From assembly GCA_964629575.1 (NCBI GenBank), contig CAZVUM010000005.1:1-64000 (forward strand): DNA of 64,000 nucleotides. The letters are read 5' to 3'. Each line of letters starts with the position of its first letter. Position 1 is the stretch's first letter. This DNA is from JAYPWI01 sp964629575 (GTDB taxonomy: Bacteria > Actinomycetota > Acidimicrobiia > Acidimicrobiales > Poriferisodalaceae). Position numbers and translations under genes: made by a program. The notes under the pieces are model-generated. The model was not told the origin of the DNA, did not search any database, and saw nothing but the letters and a program-made list of their open reading frames with translations. Shown piece after piece: positions 25,526 to 33,654 of the stretch.

Positions 25526-27226
25526 TCAGCCGGCGCCGCGGCGGACGTCGGGGGCGCCGAGGCGCGCTGCGTCAGCCGTCGCGTCGTCTGCTTCGGATTG
25601 GCTGTCACGTTCGGCGTCGACCCGTGCTCGGTAGTGCCAGATCTCGTCGGCGATGCGATCGTCGGTCCATCCGAGCTCTTGGGCCATGAGCTGAGCGGTC
25701 GTGCCGACCGAGTCCGCTGCTCTGTCCCAGGATTCGATCGACAGTCGGGTGCGGCGCGTCAAGACGTCGTCGAGATGTAGAGCGCCCTCGGCCCGAACCC
25801 CGTGGACGACTTCGGCTCGGAGGTACGGGTGGCCGGCAGCCAGCGGTTCGGCCAGGGTCGTGTCGTCGGCGATGAGGTCCACGACATCGCTCACCCGGTC
25901 CCCGTGCCGACCGGCGAGGTGGTCGATCACGGCCGGGTCGAGGCCCGTTTCGGAGACGAGGGCGCTGCGCCGACCGAGGATCGCGTGCCAGTCGGCGGCA
26001 CCGATGAGCGGTATCCGCTCGGTCACGGACGTCGCTGCCTTGCCGACGTCGACCATGGCGGCGTCGATCGCGTCGGCCGCCATCACGCGATAGGTCGTGT
26101 ACTTGCCTCCTGCCACCGACACGATGCCCGGCGCCGGGCGGGCAACCGCGTGCTCGCGGCTGAGCTTGCTGGTGTCGTCGGACTCGCCGGCCAGAAGAGG
26201 GCGCAGGCCGGCGTACACGCCCTGGATGTCATCGTGGCCGAGTGGCCGGGTGAGAACCCCGTTGACCTGGCCGAGCAGGTAGTCGATGTCGGCCTTGCTC
26301 GCGGCAGGATGAGCGCGATCGAGATCCCAGTCGGTGTCGGTGGTTCCGATGATCCAATGGGAGTTCCAGGGGATGACGAACAGCACGCTCGTGGGCGTCC
26401 GCAAGATGATGCCCGAGCCCGATGCGATTCGATCGCGCGGAACCACGAGGTGGATGCCCTTGGACGCACGCACCCGAAGGGTTCCGGTGCCGAGGAGGTC
26501 TCGAATGTCGTCACTCCATACTCCGGTTGCGTTGATCACGCAGCGGCTCCCGATGGCGAGGTGACGGCCGGTTTCGAGGCAGACGGCCCGCACTCCCGTC
26601 ACCCGATTTCCCGTCCGCTCGAGGTCGACGACCCGCGTTGAGGTGAGGATGTGTGCGCCATGGCGCGCCGCCGTACGGGCGACGGCGAGTGTGTGCCGGG
26701 CGTCGTCGACCTGGGCGTCGGAGTACTGGACCGCGCCCCGGTGGGACGCCGGATCCAGACCCGGTGCCATGCGGGCGACGGTGCGACGGCTGAGGTGGCG
26801 GTGGCGGGGAAGCGGGTTGTCTCCGCGTGCGGCGAGGAGGTCGTACAGGCCGACTCCCGCGCCCACGTAGAAGCGCTCCCACAGCGGCCGCGTGAGCGGG
26901 TAGAGAAACGAGACCGGCCGCACGAGGTGTGGTGCCAGCGTCGTGGACAGCAGCGACCGCTCCTGTAGCGCTTCGAACACGAGCCGAAAGTCGAGCTGCT
27001 CCAGGTAACGCAGCCCGCCGTGGATCAGCTTGCTCGACCGGCTCGAGGTGCCGGACGCGAGGTCGCGCTGCTCGAGGAGCGCGACGCGCAGGCCCCTCGT
27101 TGCCGCGTCGAGTGCACAGCCGGCTCCGGTGACGCCACCGCCGATGACGAGCACGTCGACGTCGCCGGCGTCGAGGGTGTCGAGCGATGCCGCGCGGGTG
27201 CTGGGTCCCAGCTGGTCGTGTGGCAC
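25526..27226 (-). CDS. glpD: glycerol-3-phosphate dehydrogenase (FAD-dependent)
   Basis: Membrane-associated flavoenzyme that oxidises sn-glycerol-3-phosphate to dihydroxyacetone phosphate and feeds electrons to quinone. The 566 residues begin with the FAD-binding VLVIGGGVTGAGCALDAATRG. GTSSRSSKLIHGGLRYLEQ is highly conserved in GlpD, and WIIGTTDTDW, YAGLRPLL and VAGGKYTTYRVMAADA follow. The GTG start at 27226 is preceded by TAGCCT at 27234-27239 (7 nt away), a leaderless layout. Confidence 0.94.
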   Translation of the reverse strand: MPHDQLGPSTRAASLDTLDAGDVDVLVIGGGVTGAGCALDAATRGLRVALLEQRDLASGTSSRSSKLIHGGLRYLEQLDFRLVFEALQERSLLSTTLAPHLVRPVSFLYPLTRPLWERFYVGAGVGLYDLLAARGDNPLPRHRHLSRRTVARMAPGLDPASHRGAVQYSDAQVDDARHTLAVARTAARHGAHILTSTRVVDLERTGNRVTGVRAVCLETGRHLAIGSRCVINATGVWSDDIRDLLGTGTLRVRASKGIHLVVPRDRIASGSGIILRTPTSVLFVIPWNSHWIIGTTDTDWDLDRAHPAASKADIDYLLGQVNGVLTRPLGHDDIQGVYAGLRPLLAGESDDTSKLSREHAVARPAPGIVSVAGGKYTTYRVMAADAIDAAMVDVGKAATSVTERIPLIGAADWHAILGRRSALVSETGLDPAVIDHLAGRHGDRVSDVVDLIADDTTLAEPLAAGHPYLRAEVVHGVRAEGALHLDDVLTRRTRLSIESWDRAADSVGTTAQLMAQELGWTDDRIADEIWHYRARVDAERDSQSEADDATADAARLGAPDVRRGAG

Positions 27227-27233
27227 GAGTCGC

Positions 27234-27239
27234 AGGCTA
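27234..27239 (-). promoter_or_regulatory. leaderless-type -10 box of glpD
   Basis: Minus-strand TAGCCT lies 7 nt before the glpD GTG, so transcription should begin at or next to the start codon. Confidence 0.45.
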
Positions 27240-27253
27240 GGCCCCGGCCGCGT

Positions 27254-27370
27254 TCAGTCCTCGCGTGTGAAAGAGGCGAGGGGTACGGCCACGAAGACAG
27301 CGAAAGCGATGCACAAGGTGAAGAACACGATCAAGGCCGGCATGTCTCTCCCGTCGACGGGCGTCGCCAT
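27254..27370 (-). CDS. possible 38-residue single-pass membrane protein
   Basis: A short open frame between the CAP-domain gene and glpD. From the ATG at 27370 the product is MATPVDGRDM, then a clear hydrophobic segment (PALIVFFTLCIAFAVFVAVP), then LASFTRED. A second ATG ten codons in, at MPALIV, is preceded by GGGAGA and may be the true start. The hydrophobic helix flanked by polar ends, and its placement in a same-strand gap just large enough to hold it, argue for a real small gene. No homologue is recalled. Confidence 0.4.
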   Translation of the reverse strand: MATPVDGRDMPALIVFFTLCIAFAVFVAVPLASFTRED

Positions 27371-27373
27371 CGA

Positions 27374-28714
27374 TCAACTTCTGCAGTGAGCGCCGTTCTG
27401 GTCGGGCGACGCGACTGGGTCGGGCGCGGTTGGCACCCGGCTCAGCCCTGGAGCGTGTCCCTTCGGGGTACCGAAGTGAACCGTGACCCACAGTTGACCG
27501 GCTGCGTCGCAGACGACGCCGACCGCAGCTGTCGTGTAGATCGGCGCGAGCAGTGTGTGACGATGCTCGGAGCTCGTCATGAAGCCGCTGTGGGCCGAAC
27601 CGGCGTCCGCGAAGCTCAACGTGCCGCGGTAGATGTTCTCGGCGAGAGCCTCGTAGCCACCCAACCGGGTTGCGGTCGCCGCAACGTCGGAGTGACGGAA
27701 GCCGGTCGTCGACATGGCTGCGCTCCATTCGGTCGCCGTGGTGGCCAACCGCACATCCCACAGCAGCGGTCGCAGGCCTCGCGCGAGTCGTTCGGAGTTC
27801 ATTCGGTCGAAGAGCTCAGCTGCGATCGCCGAGTGGTTCGTCGTCCTGGGCACGGTCCACTCGTCGTTGGTCGTGTCGGCCGAGCGGGTGCCGAACTCGG
27901 TCACGCGCCCCCAGGAGTCCGCCAGGGCGTATCCGGTGGGCGTGGCGATGATGTCGACGACGTCGGTGGTCCAGTGGTCGGCGAGCGACCCGTGATAGGT
28001 GGCGTTGCCGAACGCGAAGATGCCGCCGTCGGAGGCGACGAGCCAGTAGCCGGCTCCGGTTGGGGTGGGTGCGATTCCGACGATGGGCTCGTTGAGGATC
28101 AGGTGGCCGGTGGAGCCGTGGAATGCGGCGTCGCCGAACGCGAAGATGCCGCCGTCGGAGGCGACGAGCCAGTAGCCGGCTCCGGTTGGGGTGGGTGCGA
28201 TTCCGACGATGGGCTCGTTGAGGATCAGGTGGCCGGTGGAGCCGTGGAATGCGGCGTCGCCGAACGCGAAGACCCCACCGTCTCTTGCAACGAGCCAATA
28301 TCCCTCGCGCGAGGGCGTTACAGCGAGATCGACGATTTCCTGGTTGAGGCGGATTTCCCGCAGATCGCCGGACCAGGGCATGGTGCCGTGCGTGGTCACG
28401 ATCCCCGCTGCCGTCGTGGTCACCAGAGCCCCGCCGGCCGGGTCGGACGCGGCGCCCACGGTGCCGGAGCGCCCCGGGTTGAGCGGTGCGCTCGAACCGA
28501 GCGGGGTCACGACTCCGTCGTGACCGACGACCCAACGACCGGCGACTCCTCCAGTGAGGCTGACCTTCCCGCCGGACCGGGGAGCGCTGGCACCGCCAGC
28601 CGAAGCTGCGACACCGAGCAGGATCGCAATCAGAACGATCGCAGCCACCAACCAGCGCGGCCGCACGTGACTCTGGGCGCGCGTGTGCGCGGCGCGTTGG
28701 GCAGAGGACAGCAT
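27374..28714 (-). CDS. secreted CAP (SCP/PR-1) domain protein with beta-propeller-like repeats
   Basis: About 446 residues from the ATG at 28714; the frame extends to 28867, but that part lacks a binding site and overlaps the WYL promoter. A membrane anchor or signal segment (WLVAAIVLIAILLGVAASAG) follows about 20 basic residues. Then come repeats of about 42 residues with the core YWLVASDGGIFAFGDAAFHG, three recognisable in full or part. A C-terminal CAP domain (ELFDRMNSERLARGLRPL, HSGFMTSSEHRHTLL, VGVVCDAAGQLWVTVHFG) completes it. Such repeats are frequent in exported proteins of Acidimicrobiia. The role is unknown, probably at the cell surface. Confidence 0.75.
   Translation of the reverse strand: MLSSAQRAAHTRAQSHVRPRWLVAAIVLIAILLGVAASAGGASAPRSGGKVSLTGGVAGRWVVGHDGVVTPLGSSAPLNPGRSGTVGAASDPAGGALVTTTAAGIVTTHGTMPWSGDLREIRLNQEIVDLAVTPSREGYWLVARDGGVFAFGDAAFHGSTGHLILNEPIVGIAPTPTGAGYWLVASDGGIFAFGDAAFHGSTGHLILNEPIVGIAPTPTGAGYWLVASDGGIFAFGNATYHGSLADHWTTDVVDIIATPTGYALADSWGRVTEFGTRSADTTNDEWTVPRTTNHSAIAAELFDRMNSERLARGLRPLLWDVRLATTATEWSAAMSTTGFRHSDVAATATRLGGYEALAENIYRGTLSFADAGSAHSGFMTSSEHRHTLLAPIYTTAAVGVVCDAAGQLWVTVHFGTPKGHAPGLSRVPTAPDPVASPDQNGAHCRS
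28021..28272. repeat. two identical 126-bp tandem units inside the CAP-protein gene
   Basis: Bases 28021-28146 and 28147-28272 are the same 126-bp sequence as far as can be read, apart from the last base or two. Each encodes one 42-residue repeat. Silent positions agree too, which implies recent duplication or gene conversion. Confidence 0.85.
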
Positions 28715-28775
28715 CACCCTCGAACGTCGGCGCTGACGGCCTCCGCTTGAGCGCCGATCGGGAGCTCTGCCGCCG

Positions 28776-28781
28776 TACGAT
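28776..28781 (+). promoter_or_regulatory. leaderless-type -10 box of the WYL pair
   Basis: TACGAT ends 6 nt before the GTG at 28788. Together with the absence of any ribosome-binding site this supports leaderless transcription. Confidence 0.45.
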
Positions 28782-28787
28782 GCTCGG

Positions 28788-29741
28788 GTGGCCGACAGAG
28801 TCGAACGTCTCACCGAGCTGTTGATGCTTCTGCTCGACACGCCGCGCGCGCTCACCTTCGACGACATCGTCAGCGGTTCGGGCCTCTACCAGGACCGGAG
28901 CGAGGCGTCGCGCAAGGCCTTCGAACGAGACAAGGCCAGCCTGCGCTCGATGGGGGTCGAGATCGCGACCGAGACGTCCGAGGGGGACCGCGGCGCCACC
29001 CGATACACGATCGACCCCGACGAGTACTTCCTCCCCGACCTCGACCTCAGCGACGAGGAGCGTCTCGCACTTCAGCTCGGCGCTGCGATGGTCCAACTCG
29101 ACACGTCGTGGGACGACGAGGCGCTGCAGAAGATCGGGACGGGAGCCGGACCGGTGGCTGGAGCGGTGATCGCCGAAGTTCCTTCGCTCGACTCGCTTCC
29201 GCCGCTCCACGAAGCGATGCGCCGCCGTTCCCACGCCCACTTCGGCTACCACGGTCGCAGTCGCCAGGTCGTCGCCCTCGGGCTGTTCTACAGGGAGGGC
29301 AACTGGTATCTCGCCGCGCACGAGGTGGCGCCCCAGGGCGACGAGGCACCAGGCGAGGATGCGTCGGGTCCCACGAAGATCTTCCGCGTCGATCGGATCG
29401 AGGGAGCCGTCTCGGTCGGCGAACCGCACGGCGTCGACGTGGGCGCAGACTTCGACGCCGCGAACGCCATGCCGAGCGATCCGCTGCTGATCGGCGGCGA
29501 GAGCGAGGTGCACGCTCGTGTGCTCGTGGATCAGATGATCGCGCCCCGTGTCGAGCGTCAGCGGGGTGGCGTCGTGGAGCGGCGAGCGGACGGATCGGTG
29601 GTGGTCGAAGTAGCCGTGCGCAATCACGACGCCTTTCGATCCTGGGTGCTCGGGCTGCGAGACCACGCCGTGGTGCTCGAACCGCCGGCGCTCGTCGAGG
29701 ACATCGTGGCCTGGCTGCGGGCCACCGCGGAGGCGAGCTAG
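28788..29741 (+). CDS. pafB: WYL-domain transcriptional regulator, PafB-like
   Basis: A 317-residue protein with an N-terminal winged helix (ERLTELLMLLLDTPRALTFDDI) followed by a WYL domain containing YREGNWYLAAHEV and the FRVDRIEG motif. With the next gene it forms the tandem pair typical of PafB/PafC, which in mycobacteria activate a LexA-independent DNA-damage response as a heterodimer. Here the pair is not next to the proteasome gene pafA, so the name rests on architecture alone. The stop overlaps the next start by one base (TAGTG). Confidence 0.75.
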   Translation: MADRVERLTELLMLLLDTPRALTFDDIVSGSGLYQDRSEASRKAFERDKASLRSMGVEIATETSEGDRGATRYTIDPDEYFLPDLDLSDEERLALQLGAAMVQLDTSWDDEALQKIGTGAGPVAGAVIAEVPSLDSLPPLHEAMRRRSHAHFGYHGRSRQVVALGLFYREGNWYLAAHEVAPQGDEAPGEDASGPTKIFRVDRIEGAVSVGEPHGVDVGADFDAANAMPSDPLLIGGESEVHARVLVDQMIAPRVERQRGGVVERRADGSVVVEVAVRNHDAFRSWVLGLRDHAVVLEPPALVEDIVAWLRATAEAS

Positions 29742-30670
29742 TGGCCCGCGCGACCGCCGAGGAGCGCCTGGCCAGGGTCCTCGCCATCGTGCCCTGGGTC
29801 GTCGAGAACGGCGGCGCGACCGTCGGCGAGATCGCAGAGCGTTTCGGGCTGGCCGAGCGCGACGTCTTCGCCGAACTGTCCCTCGTGCAGTGCTGCGAGA
29901 TTCCGCCATACGGACCCGACAACACGCTCGGAATCGCAGTGGTGGACGACGAGGTGCTGGTCGAGCCTTCTGCGATGCTGCGACGCCCACTGCGACTCGC
30001 GCCGACCGAGGGGTTCGGGCTCTTGGCCGCCGGTCGCGCAGCCCTCGAGGTGCAGGGCGCGGACCCGAAAGGTGCCCTCGCGTCGGCTCTCGCGAAACTG
30101 GAGGCCGTCCTCGGCGAGCGGGCGCCACTGGTGATGGATCTCGAGCATCCCGAGCTTCTGGAGGATCTCCGTCGCGCCGTCAACGACCGAACCATCGTGG
30201 AGATCGACTACTACACCCAGTCGCGCGATGAGCTCACCCATCGCCTGATCGAGCCCCTGTCGCTCGTTCACACCGACGGCAACTGGTATGTGCGGGCGCA
30301 CTGTCGTCAGGCCGAAGGCCTCCGGACGTTCCGTGTCGATCGCATCGATGCTCTCCGGCCCACCGGCGAGCTCCACCAGCGCGATCCCGAACCCGACCAC
30401 AGGACCTTCGCCATCTCCGATGAGGACCTTCTTCCCACGGCCGTGCTGCGCTTGCCGGCATCGGCTCGATGGGTCGTGGAGAGCTATCCGGTCGCGTCGG
30501 TACGCGACGAGAGCGACGGTTTCGTCGTCGAGCTCCCGGTCTCAGGACCGGTCTTTCTCGAGCGCCTGCTGCTTCGCGTGGGGCCCGAGGCCACCGTTCT
30601 CCAAGCGGAGGACCCCGAGGTCGGTCGCCGGGCCGCGGCGCGCCTGTTGGAGCTCTACGCGGACGGCTGA
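29741..30670 (+). CDS. pafC: WYL-domain transcriptional regulator, PafC-like
   Basis: 309 residues from the GTG at 29741, which shares a base with the upstream stop; the longer frame from 29108 is a shadow of pafB. A winged-helix N-terminus (RLARVLAIVPWVVENGGATVGEIAERFGL) precedes the WYL domain (IEPLSLVHTDGNWYVRAHCRQ, TFRVDRIDAL). A C-terminal WCX-like region follows. Its 3' end overlaps the convergent exonuclease gene by 16 bp. Confidence 0.75.
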   Translation: MARATAEERLARVLAIVPWVVENGGATVGEIAERFGLAERDVFAELSLVQCCEIPPYGPDNTLGIAVVDDEVLVEPSAMLRRPLRLAPTEGFGLLAAGRAALEVQGADPKGALASALAKLEAVLGERAPLVMDLEHPELLEDLRRAVNDRTIVEIDYYTQSRDELTHRLIEPLSLVHTDGNWYVRAHCRQAEGLRTFRVDRIDALRPTGELHQRDPEPDHRTFAISDEDLLPTAVLRLPASARWVVESYPVASVRDESDGFVVELPVSGPVFLERLLLRVGPEATVLQAEDPEVGRRAAARLLELYADG

Positions 30671-31371
30671 TCGACGAACGGCAGGGCTGTCGCCCACCGC
30701 CGGAGCGCAGCTGCTCGGCACAAGCGGGCATCTGAGGCGACGTACGCCCGCAGTTCGTGAGGGGCCAGCTCGTGCAGCTGGTCGATGTCGACTTCGAGCG
30801 GGTCGAAACCCAGCAGGCGCGAGACCGACTTGAGTGAGCATGACACCTCGAGAAGGCGCGGGAGGTCGTTGCGGTACACGAGGTAGGCGTCGAGGTGCCG
30901 GTGGCCGTACCAGACCCCGCGATGCCGTTTCGCGCCGCCCACCGCGTCCCGTTCGCCGACGCTCGTGATCTCGAGGCCGAGACGCCGGCCGAGGATCTCG
31001 GCCCGTCGGTCGAGGTACGGGAGGTCGAAACCCGAGCCGTACCACGTGACGACGATCCCATCGGCGAGGCCGCTGACGAAATGGTCGAGCTCGGTCAGGA
31101 GTTGGTTCTCCGGTCCGTCGAAGACCCATTCGCCATGCTCGGTCGCCACCGCCACGGCGACCACCGGGGCAACGTCGGGATCGAGGCCGTCGATGGATGT
31201 GTCGGTCTCGATGTCGAGCCCGTAGACCCGTTCGACCGGTACCTCCCACACATCTGCCTCTGACACTCCTGTCGCTGACACACCTGCCCCCGATACACCT
31301 GCCGCGCGTGCGGTGGAGCGCGAGGGGCCCGGCGAGGGTTCTGCTCGGCGTCGGCGGGGTCCCGTGTTCAT
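30655..31371 (-). CDS. DEDD-family 3'-5' exonuclease-like protein
   Basis: A 238-residue RNase-H-fold protein with all three exonuclease motifs: Exo I YGLDIETD, Exo II TWYGSGFDLPYLDRR and Exo III AYVASDARL. The arrangement resembles the proofreading domain of family B DNA polymerases as a stand-alone protein. The first 40 residues are low-complexity (SGAGVSATGVSEAD). TAGAGT at 31381-31386, 9 nt before the ATG, supports the start. It may act in DNA repair; the convergent neighbour is the PafBC-like pair. Confidence 0.72.
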   Translation of the reverse strand: MNTGPRRRRAEPSPGPSRSTARAAGVSGAGVSATGVSEADVWEVPVERVYGLDIETDTSIDGLDPDVAPVVAVAVATEHGEWVFDGPENQLLTELDHFVSGLADGIVVTWYGSGFDLPYLDRRAEILGRRLGLEITSVGERDAVGGAKRHRGVWYGHRHLDAYLVYRNDLPRLLEVSCSLKSVSRLLGFDPLEVDIDQLHELAPHELRAYVASDARLCRAAALRRWATALPFVDQPSA

Positions 31372-31417
31372 CTAGGTCGGACTCTAGGGCGGGCGTGGGA
31401 CAGCCAGAGGGAGCCAC

Positions 31418-31423
31418 TAGGTT
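31418..31423 (+). promoter_or_regulatory. leaderless-type -10 box
   Basis: TAGGTT ends 6 nt before the GTG at 31430. It lies 31 bp from the divergent box of the exonuclease gene, so the 58-bp intergenic region carries two back-to-back promoters. Confidence 0.4.
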
Positions 31424-31429
31424 CTCGGC

Positions 31430-32071
31430 GTGTCGGGGCTGAGGGCGACAGGACGGGCGATCGTGGGATCTGTGGTCCGACGCGTGACCGAGGCGGCCCA
31501 CCGGGCGGCGTCGATCGGGCCGCACGACTCGGCGGCCAAACGCTTCGGTCGCTTCGGCCGCGGCACCATCATCGGTTGGCCCACCGGCTCGATCTACAAC
31601 GAGCGCTACATCTGGCTGGGCGACGACATCCTGGTGGCAGCGGGGGTGACGATCAGCGCGGGGATCCTCGACGGCCAGGAGATGGTGACCGACCCGGTCA
31701 TCCAGCTGGGCGATCGTTGTCTTCTGGGCCGAGGCACCGCCATCGTCGGACACTTCTCGATCGACATCGAGGACGACGTCTACATGGGGATGAACGTCTA
31801 CGTCACGGACCAGAACCACGGATACGAAAACCTCGACGAACCCATCGGGCGCCAGATTCCTCGCGAGGATGCGGTACGGATCGGTGCCGGCTCGTGGATC
31901 GGAGCGGGTTCGGTCATCTTGCCGGGGTCGCAGATCGGCCGGCACGTGGTCGTGGCGGCCAACAGCGTTGTGCGGGGCGAGGTCCCGGATCGTTGCGTCG
32001 TCGCAGGTGCTCCGGCACGAGTGGTCCGACGTCACGACGGAGTGGCGTGGAGGCGCGCCGACGAGGCCTGA
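31430..32071 (+). CDS. hexapeptide-repeat acyltransferase
   Basis: A 213-residue left-handed beta-helix protein with hexapeptide repeats from about residue 65 to 185 (IWLGDDILVAAGVTISAGI, VRIGAGSWIGAGSVILPGS, IGRHVVVAANSVV). The loop VTDQNHGYENLDEPIGRQ, with the catalytic-type His, is typical of maltose/galactoside O-acetyltransferase relatives. The final VVAGAPARVVRR is also standard. It probably acetylates a sugar or cell-envelope component. The acceptor is unknown. Confidence 0.8.
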   Translation: MSGLRATGRAIVGSVVRRVTEAAHRAASIGPHDSAAKRFGRFGRGTIIGWPTGSIYNERYIWLGDDILVAAGVTISAGILDGQEMVTDPVIQLGDRCLLGRGTAIVGHFSIDIEDDVYMGMNVYVTDQNHGYENLDEPIGRQIPREDAVRIGAGSWIGAGSVILPGSQIGRHVVVAANSVVRGEVPDRCVVAGAPARVVRRHDGVAWRRADEA

Positions 32072-32077
32072 CTGAAG

Positions 32078-32878
32078 TCAGGGCGCGGGCGGGCCCTCGT
32101 GGAGGTCCACCACCACGGCGTAGTGGTCGGACGGCACGATGCCGCCGGTCTCGGAGTCACCGGCGAGTCGCGCGGCGACGGGATTGCCGAGGGGTTTGGG
32201 GCGTGGCCACGAGACGAAGACGTAGTCGATGCGGCGCTGTGGCCAGGCGGTGGGGCCGACGTGCGGGTTCTTCTCGTCCCACGTCACCCCCGCACCCTTG
32301 CCCCGGGTCGCCCACGCATCGGTCATCACCAGCCCGTCGACCGGTGGGGACGCCTCGCCGGTGATCATTCGGACCTCATCGGAGGTCGGAACGGCGTTGA
32401 GGTCACCGGCGAGGATGACGGGGTGGTCGTCCTCGCCACCTCGCTGGTCCGCGACGATCTCCATGAGCCGCGCGACCTGTTCCTGGCGCACCGCAGACTT
32501 GTCGAATCGGTACTCCAGGTGCGTGCAGACCACCGACAGAGCGGCGTGCGGCGCCTCCACGCGAGCGACCAGGGCCCTGCGGTGCCCTGGGCCATCGTCG
32601 GGAGGCAGACGCTGGTCGGCGACCCGTTCGATCGGATGCCGAGACAGGATTGCGTTGCCGAACGAGGCACCGCGGTAGAACCGTTCGTCGGTGCGGATGC
32701 CCTGCATGACGAGGGTCGATGCGAGCTGCGCGACCTGGTCGACACCGTTCTCCTCGCTCCACACCTCCTGGAGGCAGATGATGTCCGCGTCGAGGCCGGC
32801 GAGGGTCTCGGCGATCGCGCCCTGGCGCGCTTGCCAGTCGCCGAATCTCCACCACAGGTTCCACGTGACGACTCGCAC
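32078..32878 (-). CDS. endonuclease/exonuclease/phosphatase (EEP) family hydrolase
   Basis: A metal-dependent phosphoesterase of the DNase I-like fold: TWNLWW, ICLQEVW (metal Glu), CTHLEYRFD, ILAGDLNAVPTSDEV and the terminal SDHYAVVVDL. About 266 residues from the GTG at 32878 (MRVVTWNLWWRFGDW). An ATG at 32905 is possible, but its CATG also holds the start of the divergent AlaX gene. It may hydrolyse phosphodiesters in nucleic acid or lipid; a nuclease function is not proven by sequence. Confidence 0.8.
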   Translation of the reverse strand: MRVVTWNLWWRFGDWQARQGAIAETLAGLDADIICLQEVWSEENGVDQVAQLASTLVMQGIRTDERFYRGASFGNAILSRHPIERVADQRLPPDDGPGHRRALVARVEAPHAALSVVCTHLEYRFDKSAVRQEQVARLMEIVADQRGGEDDHPVILAGDLNAVPTSDEVRMITGEASPPVDGLVMTDAWATRGKGAGVTWDEKNPHVGPTAWPQRRIDYVFVSWPRPKPLGNPVAARLAGDSETGGIVPSDHYAVVVDLHEGPPAP

Positions 32879-32889
32879 CCGGTCGACGG

Positions 32890-32895
32890 TAGTTT
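32890..32895 (+). promoter_or_regulatory. leaderless-type -10 box of the AlaX gene
   Basis: TAGTTT lies 8 nt before the ATG at 32904. It overlaps the 5' codons of the divergent EEP gene if that gene uses its upstream start. Confidence 0.4.
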
Positions 32896-32903
32896 GCGTG
32901 CCC

Positions 32904-33614
32904 ATGGCAACAGAGATGCTGTTCCTCGAAGATGCCCAGCAACGGACCATGCAGGCGAGGGTGACCGCGGTGCGCGACGACGCCGTCGCCCTCGACCGCA
33001 CCGTGTTCTACGCAACGGGCGGTGGCCAGCCACACGACACTGGCCTGCTCCGATTCGACGGACGTGAGGCCGCCGTGACGGACGTGCGAAAGGACGGCGA
33101 GGACCTCTGGCACACGCTGGACGGCCCCGTTCCGCCGATCGGAACCGAGGTGGTCGGTGAGCTCGACTGGGACCGCCGACACCGGCTGATGCGGACTCAC
33201 ACCGCGCTGCACATTCTCTGCGGAGTCATCTGGAACGAGTGGGGCACCTCGGTGACGGGCGGCAACATGGAGCCGCTGTCCGCGCGGATGGACTTCGAGT
33301 TCGACCCGTTGCCTGAGGGATTCGCGGCGCGCATCACCGAGCTCGTCAACGCCGAGATCGCAGCGTCGCGACCCATTGAGGTGTCGTTCCTCGATCGGGC
33401 CGATGCCGTCGCCGACGAAGACCTCATTCGCACGAAGGTGAACCTCATTCCCGAGTCGGTCACACGGATCCGGGTCGTCGACATCGTGGGCCTCGACAAG
33501 CAGGCCGACGGAGGAACCCATGTTCCCAACACCTCGGAGGTCGGAACGTTCGCCGTCACCAAGACCGAGTCCAAGGGCAAGGGCAACAAGCGGGTCCGGA
33601 TCCAGCTGTCGTAG
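32904..33614 (+). CDS. alanyl-tRNA editing protein AlaX family
   Basis: A 236-residue stand-alone editing domain related to AlaRS that hydrolyses misacylated Ser- or Gly-tRNA-Ala. It has an N-terminal barrel (TVFYATGGGQPHDTG), the zinc motif H-x3-H in MRTHTALHILCG, and a C-terminal DGGTHVPNTSEVG with the third His. The position usually Cys in (C)GGTH is Asp here. This variation occurs in the AlaX group but should alter metal binding. Length and order match AlaX-M. Confidence 0.85.
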   Translation: MATEMLFLEDAQQRTMQARVTAVRDDAVALDRTVFYATGGGQPHDTGLLRFDGREAAVTDVRKDGEDLWHTLDGPVPPIGTEVVGELDWDRRHRLMRTHTALHILCGVIWNEWGTSVTGGNMEPLSARMDFEFDPLPEGFAARITELVNAEIAASRPIEVSFLDRADAVADEDLIRTKVNLIPESVTRIRVVDIVGLDKQADGGTHVPNTSEVGTFAVTKTESKGKGNKRVRIQLS

Positions 33615-33654
33615 CTGCCCTCGCCGCAGCTCCGTGGAGACGCCACACCCCCTC

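Noticed and set aside
27020..28750. 576-codon plus-strand frame with repeats
   Set aside because: The repeats are the complement of the 126-bp units of the CAP-protein gene.
27816..30128. 770-codon minus-strand frame across the WYL genes
   Set aside because: It is antisense to pafB/pafC-like genes and out of frame within the CAP gene; no protein motif.
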